From the NCBI GenBank assembly GCA_040757775.1, contig JBFLWQ010000014.1, positions 1 to 64,000 of the forward strand: DNA of 64,000 bases. The letters run 5' to 3'. Numbering within the stretch: the stretch's first letter is position 1; every line of letters starts with the position of its first letter. Made by a program: the position numbers and the translations under genes. Below the pieces are notes generated by a model. It worked only from the letters and a program-made list of their open reading frames with translations. It had not been told where the DNA came from and made no database searches. Source of the stretch: Thermodesulfobacteriota bacterium (GTDB lineage Bacteria; Desulfobacterota; UBA8473). Shown here piece by piece: positions 9,866 through 16,960 of the stretch.

Positions 9866-9894
9866 ACGCTATCTTAAATCTAAACTTTTGTCAA
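9866..9894 (-). promoter_or_regulatory. possible sigma-70-type promoter for the nadA operon
   Basis: On the minus strand TTGACA (9889-9894) is followed after 17 bases by TAGCGT (9866-9871). The -35 box is perfect and the -10 box weak. It lies about 50 bp upstream of the nadA start, in the divergent gap to yebC. Nothing else coding is seen in this 285 bp gap. Confidence 0.35.
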
Positions 9895-10102
9895 TTCAAA
9901 AACCCCGAAGCCTTGCTTAAGGAATCCCGTCCCAATCAGTTTCATTGCCCCTTCTTCTTTCAAGGAATAGTGCCCAAATGTTTTTTCTTTTAAAACACAA
10001 GATTCTGTGATATATACTTGGCAAAACCATAAAGATTAAAGGTGTCAAAGATTCGAGTGAAATAAATAGAAGGCGTAAAACCCTAGAGTTCAGGGGGCTT
10101 AA

Positions 10103-10855
10103 GTGTCTGGACATTCCAAATGGAGTACCATCAAACGCAAAAAGGGCAAAGAAGATGCAAAGAGGGGAAGAATATTTACAAAACTGATAAGGGAAATAAC
10201 TGTTGCCGCCAAAACGGGAGGAGGCGATGCAGAAGGAAACCCTCGTTTGAGAACTGCCATTGCTAATGCCAAGACTCAGAATATGCCGGCTGAAAATATA
10301 GATAGAGCTATTAAACGAGGTACCGGGGAATTAGAAGGCGTGAGCTATGAAGAGCTTACATACGAGGGATACGGCCCGGGAGGGGCTGCTGTGCTGGTTG
10401 ATATATTGACTGACAACAAGAAAAGAACAGTAGCAGATATAAGGCATGCATTTTCCAAGAATAACGGGAATCTGGCAGAAGCAGGGAGTGTCGCATGGGT
10501 TTTCGAAAAAAAAGGGATAATAGTATTCGATAAAAACAAAGTAGAAGAAGATAAACTGATAGATTTAGCCCTTGAAGCCGGTGCAGAGGACGTACGAGAA
10601 GGAGAAAACGAGTACGATGTTGTAACGGCGCCAGGAGACTTTGAAAAAGTAAAAGAGGCTATTGACAGGGCAAACTTGAAGTATGAGCTTGCCGAGGTCA
10701 GTATGATTCCGAAGAGTACAGTCAAGTTGGATGAGAAGGAGGCGCAACAGATACTCAGACTTATGGAAATGCTGGAAGAAAGCGACGACGTTCAAAAGGT
10801 TTATTCCAACTTTGATATCCCGGATGAGATTATGGAAAAGTTGGGTGGTACCTAG
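10103..10855 (+). CDS. yebC: YebC/PmpR family protein
   Basis: A 250-residue protein of the conserved YebC family. The N-terminus [17 protein letters not shown] is almost invariant across bacteria. Family members have been described both as transcriptional regulators and, more recently, as factors that relieve ribosome stalling, so the cellular role is best left open. The start is the GTG at 10103 behind CAGGGGG. The gene heads the ruvCAB cluster, a usual neighbourhood, but a 190 bp repeat separates it from ruvC. Confidence 0.95.
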   Translation: MSGHSKWSTIKRKKGKEDAKRGRIFTKLIREITVAAKTGGGDAEGNPRLRTAIANAKTQNMPAENIDRAIKRGTGELEGVSYEELTYEGYGPGGAAVLVDILTDNKKRTVADIRHAFSKNNGNLAEAGSVAWVFEKKGIIVFDKNKVEEDKLIDLALEAGAEDVREGENEYDVVTAPGDFEKVKEAIDRANLKYELAEVSMIPKSTVKLDEKEAQQILRLMEMLEESDDVQKVYSNFDIPDEIMEKLGGT

Positions 10856-10862
10856 TTCATAT

Positions 10863-11060
10863 TGAAGAATGAAAATTTCCTTTGGAGCGAACATGGGCAG
10901 GATTTTTGGGGTACCCATCTTGACGAAGCGGAAGATAAGCATTTTCAGGTGTTTGAGCCCGAAGGGTGAGTTTCTGAAAATGCCTGAAGCGAATCATAGA
11001 TGGGTCAAAAAATCTGCACTGGAGAGCGGAAAAGGGAACTTTTCATCGCGAATTACTTAA
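10863..11060 (+). repeat. family A dispersed palindromic repeat, copy 1
   Basis: About 190 bp, imperfectly self-complementary. Landmarks in order are TTTCCTTTGGAGCGAACATG, GGGGTACCCATCTTGACG, an inner hairpin between CATTTTCAGG and CTGAAAATGC, then ATAGATGGGTC and GGAGAGCGGAAAAGGGAA. Copies 2 (12182, inverted), 3 (27997, inverted, diverged) and 4 (53371, same orientation) share these landmarks. It fills most of the yebC-ruvC gap. A 63-codon reading frame crosses it but is an accident of the repeat, being broken in copies 3 and 4. Confidence 0.85.
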
Positions 11061-11078
11061 TAAAAGGTAGTTGGCATT

Positions 11079-11573
11079 ATGCGAATATTGGGGGTTGACC
11101 CGGGGAGCTCGGTTACTGGTTACGGGATAATCGAAGAACTGGAAGGCACACTTCTCCATATAGAGAATGGGGGCATATCGTCTTCCTTAAATAATTCATT
11201 CCCTTACTGCTTAAAGAAGATTTATGCTGACTTAGAAAAGGTCATCTCCGATTACTCTCCTGATGTTATGGCAATTGAAAATCTCTTTTTCCACAAAAAT
11301 GTAAGGACAGCGCTAAAGTTGGGGCATACCCGTGGAATAGCCATCTTAGCAGCTCTTAACGCCGGGCTGGATGTGTACGAATACAGTCCCATGGAAATAA
11401 AACAGGCAGTAGTTGGCTATGGAAGAGCCACTAAGAATCAGATACAGTCAATGGTGAAAGAACTCCTGAACCTTCCGGAGATTGTTCCTTTTGATCCCTC
11501 CGATGCTCTCGCTGTGGCGATCTGCCATATACACTCTACAAATATGAGGGAAGCCTTAAAAAGGTCGAGATGA
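11079..11573 (+). CDS. ruvC: Holliday junction endodeoxyribonuclease RuvC
   Basis: The nuclease that resolves Holliday junctions after branch migration by RuvAB. The 164-residue length is typical. The four acidic catalytic residues are visible: Asp7 in GVDPGS, the glutamate in AIENLFF near residue 68, and two aspartates in DPSDALAVA near residues 140-143. Its stop overlaps the ruvA start (ATGA), indicating translational coupling. The repeat upstream leaves only about 18 bp for a leader. Confidence 0.96.
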   Translation: MRILGVDPGSSVTGYGIIEELEGTLLHIENGGISSSLNNSFPYCLKKIYADLEKVISDYSPDVMAIENLFFHKNVRTALKLGHTRGIAILAALNAGLDVYEYSPMEIKQAVVGYGRATKNQIQSMVKELLNLPEIVPFDPSDALAVAICHIHSTNMREALKRSR

Positions 11574-12178
11574 TTGCTCAGATTCATGGAATACTGGTCC
11601 ATAAGTCCCTCGATCATCTGATCGTTGATGTTAATGGTGTAGGCTATAAAGTTCATATCCCCCTTTCTACCTTTTATCAACTTCCTGAAATAGATAGCAC
11701 TGTTAAACTAAACACGTATACCCATGTCAGGGAAGACCTTCTCCATCTGTATGGTTTTTTTACCAGACAAGAAAGGGACATCTTTGAGCTCTTAATAAGC
11801 GTTTCCGGCATAGGACCCAGGTTGGCTATTAATATCCTTTCAGGGATTCCAGTGGGAGATCTCTGTAAGGCATTATCAGAGGGTAACGCAGGGAGGTTAA
11901 GCGCTGCGCCGGGTGTTGGAAAAAAGACGGCAGAGAGAATGGTATTAGAGCTGAGGGATAAAATCGGAATGATACCATTTTCAGATGAACCTCCAATTGC
12001 AGTAGAAGCAGACAGGGGCGAGGTTGAAAAAGATGTTATTTCGGCATTAATAAACCTGGGTTATAAAAAGGCGGTGGCAGAAAAGGCACTGGAGACTGCA
12101 AAAAACACCCTGAAGACCGACACTTCAGTCCTTGAAGAGTTGTTAAAAGAGGCATTAAGGGTATTATCAAAGTCGTAA
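11570..12178 (+). CDS. ruvA: Holliday junction branch migration protein RuvA
   Basis: The 202-residue junction-recognition subunit. An N-terminal OB domain (about 1-62), two helix-hairpin-helix motifs (SGIGPRLAINIL and PGVGKKTAERMVLEL) and a C-terminal domain that touches RuvB (about 150-202) are all visible. The start overlaps the ruvC stop by four bases. An inverted family A repeat follows four bases after the stop, so ruvB may need its own promoter or read-through across a hairpin. Confidence 0.96.
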   Translation: MIAQIHGILVHKSLDHLIVDVNGVGYKVHIPLSTFYQLPEIDSTVKLNTYTHVREDLLHLYGFFTRQERDIFELLISVSGIGPRLAINILSGIPVGDLCKALSEGNAGRLSAAPGVGKKTAERMVLELRDKIGMIPFSDEPPIAVEADRGEVEKDVISALINLGYKKAVAEKALETAKNTLKTDTSVLEELLKEALRVLSKS

Positions 12179-12181
12179 GTA

Positions 12182-12380
12182 GTTCATCCTGAAAAATTCC
12201 CTTTTCCGCTCTCTGGAGCAGGTTTTTTGACCCATCTATGACTTGCTTCAGGCATTTTCAGAAAATCGCCCTTCGGGCTCAAACACCTGAAAATGCTTCT
12301 CTTCCGCTTCGTCAAGATGGGTACCCCAAAAATCCTGCTCATGTTCGCTCCAAATGAATTTTTCATTTTTCAGGATGAAC
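12182..12380 (-). repeat. family A dispersed palindromic repeat, copy 2 (inverted)
   Basis: Nearly the same sequence as copy 1 but in the opposite orientation, so ruvC-ruvA lies between inverted repeats about 1.1 kb apart. Its own ends are an 11 bp perfect inverted repeat: GTTCATCCTGA at 12182-12192 and TCAGGATGAAC at 12370-12380. The inner hairpin CAGGCATTTTCAG / CTGAAAATGC is also kept. A 60-codon frame on the minus strand encodes nearly the same peptide as the frame in copy 1, as expected from the DNA identity. Confidence 0.85.
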
Positions 12381-12432
12381 TAAGTAGTTAAACCACTAAC
12401 GATTTACGATATACGATATAAGGTGAGTATAG

Positions 12433-13452
12433 ATGACAAAACGGGATGTTACACCGGAACCCTATGAAGAAGATGTGTTTTACGACACCAATCTCAGACC
12501 TAAAGTTCTGGATGAATATATAGGGCAGGAAAAGATCAAGGAAAACCTCAGGGTGTTTATTCAGGCAGCAAGGGAGAGAGGTGAAGCACTTGACCATGTA
12601 TTGCTCTATGGACCGCCGGGGCTGGGTAAGACTACACTGGCATACATAATATCCGAGGAAATGGATACCAGTATCAAGGCTACATCAGGCCCGGTAATTG
12701 AACGACCCGGTGACCTGGCAGCTATCCTTACCAATCTTAAGGAGCACGATATACTGTTTGTTGATGAAGTACACCGACTGAATCATGTGGTTGAGGAGAT
12801 TCTCTATCCTGCCATGGAAGACTATAAACTGGATATAATCATAGGACAGGGCCCAAGCGCCAGGTCTATAAAGCTGGACATCCCCAGGTTTACCCTCGTA
12901 GGGGCAACAACCAGAGCAGGGTTGCTCACCTCTCCGTTAAGAGACAGATTCGGAGTAATTGCCAGACTTGATTTTTACTCACCTAGCGAACTTCAGATCA
13001 TTATCGACCGTTCTGCCAGAATCCTGAACATTAAAATTGAGCCCTTCGGCGCTGTAGAGATAGCAAAAAGATCCAGAGGGACTCCAAGGATAGCCAATCG
13101 GCTGCTTCGAAGGATTAGAGACTATGCCCAAGTAAGGGCAGATGGAGTAATTACTGAAGAGGTGGCAAATGAAGCCCTGAATATGCTTGAGGTAGACCAT
13201 AAGGGATTCGACAAGATGGATCGAAAAATCCTTTTGACCATAATCGATAAGTTTGGCGGTGGCCCCGTAGGTATTGATACCCTGTCTGCCGCTGTTAATG
13301 AGGCAAAAGATACCATTGAGGATGTTTATGAGCCTTTTTTAATCCAGGAAGGGTACCTCTCCCGTACTCCCAGGGGCAGGGTAGTTACAAAACAGGCATT
13401 TGAACACTTTGGAAGAGATTTCAAAGAGGGGTTACAGGGAAGGTTATTTTAG
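12433..13452 (+). CDS. ruvB: Holliday junction branch migration ATPase RuvB
   Basis: The hexameric AAA+ motor that drives branch migration on RuvA-bound junctions. Walker A is GPPGLGKTT near residues 61-69, Walker B is LFVDEVHRL near 110, and sensor/arginine-finger sequence GATTRAG...LRDRFG follows. A winged-helix DNA-binding domain closes the protein ([16 protein letters not shown]). The 339-residue length is normal. The TPR gene starts 15 bp downstream and may share the transcript. Confidence 0.97.
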   Translation: MTKRDVTPEPYEEDVFYDTNLRPKVLDEYIGQEKIKENLRVFIQAARERGEALDHVLLYGPPGLGKTTLAYIISEEMDTSIKATSGPVIERPGDLAAILTNLKEHDILFVDEVHRLNHVVEEILYPAMEDYKLDIIIGQGPSARSIKLDIPRFTLVGATTRAGLLTSPLRDRFGVIARLDFYSPSELQIIIDRSARILNIKIEPFGAVEIAKRSRGTPRIANRLLRRIRDYAQVRADGVITEEVANEALNMLEVDHKGFDKMDRKILLTIIDKFGGGPVGIDTLSAAVNEAKDTIEDVYEPFLIQEGYLSRTPRGRVVTKQAFEHFGRDFKEGLQGRLF

Positions 13453-13467
13453 GGAAAGAGGTTTCAA

Positions 13468-14673
13468 ATGGATTCCAGTAGCAAACACAGGCTAAAAAAT
13501 TTTCTATTATGTTCACTCAGTATCTTGATGGTCTTACTCTCCACTGACTTATCAATAGCTAAACAGGTAACCTTTGAAAGAGAGTACACCTATCAGGCAA
13601 GTGAGGCTGACAGTAAACTTTCATGCAGGGCTATAGCACTTGCGCAGGTAAAACGGCTCTTGCTGGAAGAACTCGGCACATACCTTGAAAGTTGCACTGA
13701 GATAAAAGACTATAAATTAACTAGAGACCAGATTACAACCCTGACCGCAGGTATAGTCCAGACGGAAATTATTGACGAGAAATGGGACGGAAAGGCTTAT
13801 ATTTTAAAGGCAAAGATAGTAGCTGACCCTGACAGCGTGCTAAAAGCCATTGATGAATTAAGGAAGGACAGGTATAAGGAGAAAGAGTTAAGGAAATCAA
13901 GAGAAGAGTCTGAAAAGATATTAAAAGAACTAACAATACTCAGGGAAGATTTGAGAACGACAAAAGAAGAATTAAAAAAAGTTAAGATTCAGAAAGAGTA
14001 TACAGAGAAATCAACAGCACTGACTGCATGGGAGTGGCTTGATAGGGGATATGCCTATTTTATAGCTGGGAAAAATCAGGACGCCATATATGCATACACC
14101 AGAGCAATCCAACTAGGCTTAGGTGTTTATACCCTGCGAGGGCTTGTTTTTAGTCGTTTGAAGGATTACCAAAAAGCTATAATAGACTACACGGAAGCCA
14201 TAGAATTAGACACTAAAGATGCAAGGGCTGGGGCTTATTACAGTCGAGGGGATGCCTATAGCGAATTAGGCAACTACAATCAGGCTATTGCAGACTACAC
14301 CAGGGCCATAAAACTAGACCCTAAATTTGCATCGGCTTATGCCGGTCGTGGGTTTGCTTATGATAAATTAGGTAATTACCAGCAGGCTATAGCCGACTAC
14401 ACCATAGCCATAGAACTAAGTCCTAAATATGCGTGGGCTTATTTCAGTCGTGGGTTGGTTTATGAAAAATTAGGTAACTATAATCAGGCCATAGTTCAGT
14501 ACAGCAAAGCTATAGAACTAGACCCTAAACTTGCAGGGGCTTATTTCTTTCGTGGGGCTAGTTATCACGAATTAGGCAACTACCAAGCGTGGATTAGTGA
14601 TGTTAAAACAGCAGCTCGATTAGGCTTTAAACCAGCCCAGGATTATTTACGAGAAAAGGGGATTAGCTGGTAA
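13468..14673 (+). CDS. exported TPR-repeat protein
   Basis: A 401-residue protein with an N-terminal signal segment (about 1-31, hydrophobic core LLCSLSILMVLLST). Residues about 33-130 form an unassigned domain that resembles the N-terminal regions of secreted LPP20/flagellar-assembly-type proteins only in general character. A charged coiled coil covers about 133-178. Six tetratricopeptide repeats then run from about 187 to 390, with near-identical copies around LGNYNQAIADYTRAIKLDP. The three central repeats are also similar at DNA level, suggesting recent tandem amplification. It is probably a periplasmic scaffold; its partners are unknown. Confidence 0.8.
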   Translation: MDSSSKHRLKNFLLCSLSILMVLLSTDLSIAKQVTFEREYTYQASEADSKLSCRAIALAQVKRLLLEELGTYLESCTEIKDYKLTRDQITTLTAGIVQTEIIDEKWDGKAYILKAKIVADPDSVLKAIDELRKDRYKEKELRKSREESEKILKELTILREDLRTTKEELKKVKIQKEYTEKSTALTAWEWLDRGYAYFIAGKNQDAIYAYTRAIQLGLGVYTLRGLVFSRLKDYQKAIIDYTEAIELDTKDARAGAYYSRGDAYSELGNYNQAIADYTRAIKLDPKFASAYAGRGFAYDKLGNYQQAIADYTIAIELSPKYAWAYFSRGLVYEKLGNYNQAIVQYSKAIELDPKLAGAYFFRGASYHELGNYQAWISDVKTAARLGFKPAQDYLREKGISW

Positions 14674-14788
14674 AAGTATCTCGATAAATTCAGGAAGTAT
14701 AAGACGGGAGCAAGGAAGAAGGTGGGGGGATAGATAGAAGAAAATTTTGGGAAGATAATCAAAAGGATATTTTGAGTGGAGTATAAGT

Positions 14789-15460
14789 ATGAATATCTTA
14801 GATGTATTGTTTGGATGGATACTCGGTATTCTTAGCCCTCTTGTCGTTGAAAAGGTTAAAAAACGTCTTCAAAGGGAGGAATTAAAAGATGGTCTCATTA
14901 TTGAGCTTGAGGAAGTACAGATCAAATTGATTAGCTTAACCTATTTAATGAACTCAGACTATGGAACTTTTGATCGACAATTTTTACAATGGATTGAGCC
15001 ACTTGTAAGAAAATATAAAGGGATAGAGATAAGTCGTGTAACAAATATTTCGAAGCATATAAACTCCTTATTGCTGTTAACTGATGGGCTGCTCTCTGAG
15101 CATGTCGAGCAGTCGAGACGAGAGAGTCCCACTGGTGCCTCAGTCAAGAAGTTTTATTTGCCTTTCTTGAATTCTAAGCTAGATTCTCTATCTTTGTTTG
15201 ACTGTGAGTTTCAACGTAGGATTCTTGACATCAATGCGCAACTTCTGACTCTGAATGGAGAAATAGAACGTGCTCAATTTTACCATGCTAAAACCTTTGA
15301 CTCATCTTTGGGCGAAAATAATTACAATATAGTTAACAAAAACCTTGATATGACTTATCGAAATATAGGGGATATGTCTCGTAAGTTAGTGGACAGAATA
15401 GATATTGTAATATCTGAAAAACTCACTTCCCATAACACTCTTAAGCACCATAGTACTTAA
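14789..15460 (+). CDS. hypothetical membrane-anchored protein
   Basis: Not recognised. The 223-residue protein starts with a hydrophobic segment (LDVLFGWILGILSPLVVEKV) that would anchor it to the membrane, followed by a basic stretch and a mainly helical soluble part. The reading frame contains a GC-richer patch at about 15088-15140 encoding LLSEHVEQSRRESPTGAS, unlike the AT-rich codons around it and possibly a repeat inserted in frame. GGAG-like sequence precedes the ATG. It is followed by another small membrane protein. Confidence 0.6.
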   Translation: MNILDVLFGWILGILSPLVVEKVKKRLQREELKDGLIIELEEVQIKLISLTYLMNSDYGTFDRQFLQWIEPLVRKYKGIEISRVTNISKHINSLLLLTDGLLSEHVEQSRRESPTGASVKKFYLPFLNSKLDSLSLFDCEFQRRILDINAQLLTLNGEIERAQFYHAKTFDSSLGENNYNIVNKNLDMTYRNIGDMSRKLVDRIDIVISEKLTSHNTLKHHST

Positions 15461-15489
15461 AAAGGGGACTGAAGAAAAGAGTTAAAGTT

Positions 15490-16167
15490 ATGAGTAACAA
15501 AACCTCTATCAAATATTGTCCGTTTTGTGGACACTGGATTAACAACACAGCGAAAAAATGTAATTCTTGTGGCGAATTTATGGTAAAAAGATGGTGGTTT
15601 TCCTCCCCTCCTTGGATTTCAGCTTTTGCCTCTTTTTTGGCCGCTGTTGGTGTCGTAATTGGGGCATGGAATGTTAAGGATATATTAAAGGAGGGAAGAG
15701 TAAAGGCAATAGAAAACCACTTAACATGGATTGAAGTTAGGCCTGTTGACTTTAAGTCAACAGGAAATAAAGATTCTGCCGATCCTACTAGCACGTTCTG
15801 GTATATTGAGATACAAGTCGAAAATTTGGGCAAAGAAACAGGTCTTGTTCGTTTGAAAAATTGGTCATTTGCATCACAAAAAAGAGGCAAAATTACTGAA
15901 AAAGATTATAATCCAAAAGAATTAGAATTTTCGTTATCTCCTAGCAAAAGAGTTAAAGTATTTTTTACTTTCGTAATGAATTCAGACTATCATATTCCAC
16001 TCATAACAAAAGGGGAGGACGTATTAACTATTGAAGCTAGATTCAATGCTAAAGATATGTCAAATACCGAGATATGTGAATATAAGGCTCTGTGGGGATA
16101 CACTAGAGGGAAATTTTCCTTGATTGAAGACGACCGCCGCTATGAAAGAGGCGATAAAGGGTATTAG
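15490..16167 (+). CDS. zinc-ribbon membrane protein
   Basis: A 225-residue protein. An N-terminal zinc ribbon is formed by CPFCGHW and CNSCGEF (residues about 9-27). A single transmembrane segment follows (about 43-58, FASFLAAVGVVIGAW), then a ~165-residue soluble domain rich in beta strand pattern. Not assigned to a named family. Its final codons overlap the left 31 bp repeat that flanks the vapBC cassette, so the C-terminus may have been altered by insertion. AT-rich codon use matches the preceding orphan. Confidence 0.6.
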   Translation: MSNKTSIKYCPFCGHWINNTAKKCNSCGEFMVKRWWFSSPPWISAFASFLAAVGVVIGAWNVKDILKEGRVKAIENHLTWIEVRPVDFKSTGNKDSADPTSTFWYIEIQVENLGKETGLVRLKNWSFASQKRGKITEKDYNPKELEFSLSPSKRVKVFFTFVMNSDYHIPLITKGEDVLTIEARFNAKDMSNTEICEYKALWGYTRGKFSLIEDDRRYERGDKGY

Positions 16168-16190
16168 CGGGACAGTTCTCAAATATATTA
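16160..16190 (+). repeat. left 31 bp direct repeat flanking vapBC
   Basis: GGTATTAGCGGGACAGTTCT followed by CAAATATATTA. It matches the right copy at 16873-16903 at 27 of 31 positions. The stop codon of the zinc-ribbon gene is inside it. Confidence 0.75.
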
Positions 16191-16231
16191 TGTGTAAAAT
16201 AAAATGGCATTCCAAATAGCTCCGTGAATGT

Positions 16232-16253
16232 GTATAATAGGGAGTATTTATAC
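16232..16253 (+). promoter_or_regulatory. vapBC promoter/operator palindrome
   Basis: GTATAAT (16232-16238) and ATTTATAC (16246-16253) form an imperfect inverted repeat centred 25 bp upstream of vapB. The left arm contains a perfect -10 hexamer, TATAAT. VapBC complexes normally repress their own promoter by binding such a palindrome. The -35 region is weak. Confidence 0.6.
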
Positions 16254-16269
16254 ATATGGGAGGTGACTA

Positions 16270-16464
16270 ATGAGAACGAATGTAGTTATAGACGATGAAT
16301 TGATGGAATCCGCGCTCAAGGCTTCGGAAAAAAAGACAAAGAAAGATGTGATAGAAGAGGGCTTAAGACTTCTGGTAAAGATAAAGGGCCAGGAAAGAAT
16401 AAAGGGTTTTCGGGGAAAACTTAAATGGACTGGCAACCTTGACGAGATGCGGTTAGACAGATGA
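16270..16464 (+). CDS. vapB: type II antitoxin, VapB family
   Basis: A 64-residue antitoxin. The N-terminal MRTNVVIDDELMESALKASE is a ribbon-helix-helix DNA-binding motif, and the basic, extended C-terminus would wrap the toxin. GGGAGG precedes the ATG by six bases. It overlaps vapC by four bases (ATGA), the usual coupled order antitoxin then toxin. The pair would repress itself through the upstream palindrome. Confidence 0.9.
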   Translation: MRTNVVIDDELMESALKASEKKTKKDVIEEGLRLLVKIKGQERIKGFRGKLKWTGNLDEMRLDR

Positions 16465-16856
16465 TCTTCGTTGATTCTTCCGTCTGGATCGACTACTTTA
16501 ACGGCAAGAAAACACCTCAAACGGATTGGCTTGATTCCTCACTTGGGAATACCCCTCTCATCATGGGCGATTTGGTACTGACCGAAGTGCTCCAGGGATT
16601 TCAAAGCGATAAGGACTTCAGTATCGCAAGAGACCTCCTCTTGGGAATGCCATTTATGGCAATGGGTGGCCGTGCCTTGGCTTTACAGAGTGCTGTTAAT
16701 TACAGGACTCTCAGGAGAAAGGGCGTTACCGTGCGGAAGACAATAGACGTCATGATCGGAACCTTCTGTATTCATTACGGGTTGCCTTTATTACATGACG
16801 ACAGAGATTTTGATCCGATGGTTAAATTCTTAGGACTGAAAACAATCGACACATAA
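16461..16856 (+). CDS. vapC: type II toxin, VapC family PIN-domain ribonuclease
   Basis: A 131-residue PIN-domain RNase. Asp5 in MIFVDSSVWIDYF, the glutamate in LTEVLQGF (near 42), Asp in TIDVMIGTF (near 97) and the HDDRDFD cluster (near 115-121) supply the acidic metal-binding site. VapC toxins cut tRNA or rRNA when the antitoxin is degraded. The length and gene order are normal, so the module looks intact. The 31 bp direct repeats on both sides suggest it arrived as a unit. Confidence 0.92.
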   Translation: MIFVDSSVWIDYFNGKKTPQTDWLDSSLGNTPLIMGDLVLTEVLQGFQSDKDFSIARDLLLGMPFMAMGGRALALQSAVNYRTLRRKGVTVRKTIDVMIGTFCIHYGLPLLHDDRDFDPMVKFLGLKTIDT

Positions 16857-16872
16857 CCGCGTTAGGCAACAA

Positions 16873-16903
16873 GGTATTAAAGGGACGGTTCTCAAATATG
16901 TTA
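16873..16903 (+). repeat. right 31 bp direct repeat flanking vapBC
   Basis: GGTATTAAAGGGACGGTTCT followed by CAAATATGTTA, 713 bp after the left copy and 27/31 identical to it. The GGGACGGTTCTCA core resembles sequences often seen beside mobile or REP-associated elements in anaerobic proteobacteria. Confidence 0.75.
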
Positions 16904-16960
16904 AGTAATATAAATAGTTAGAAGATATGTAATTCTGAACAACCGAAGGGAGAGATATAA

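Noticed and set aside
10869-12366. Two very similar short reading frames (63 and 60 codons) at 10869-11060 plus and 12184-12366 minus that look like a conserved small protein.
   Set aside because: Both lie wholly inside copies of the family A repeat and match because the DNA is repeated. Copies 3 and 4 do not keep the frame, and there is no ribosome site.
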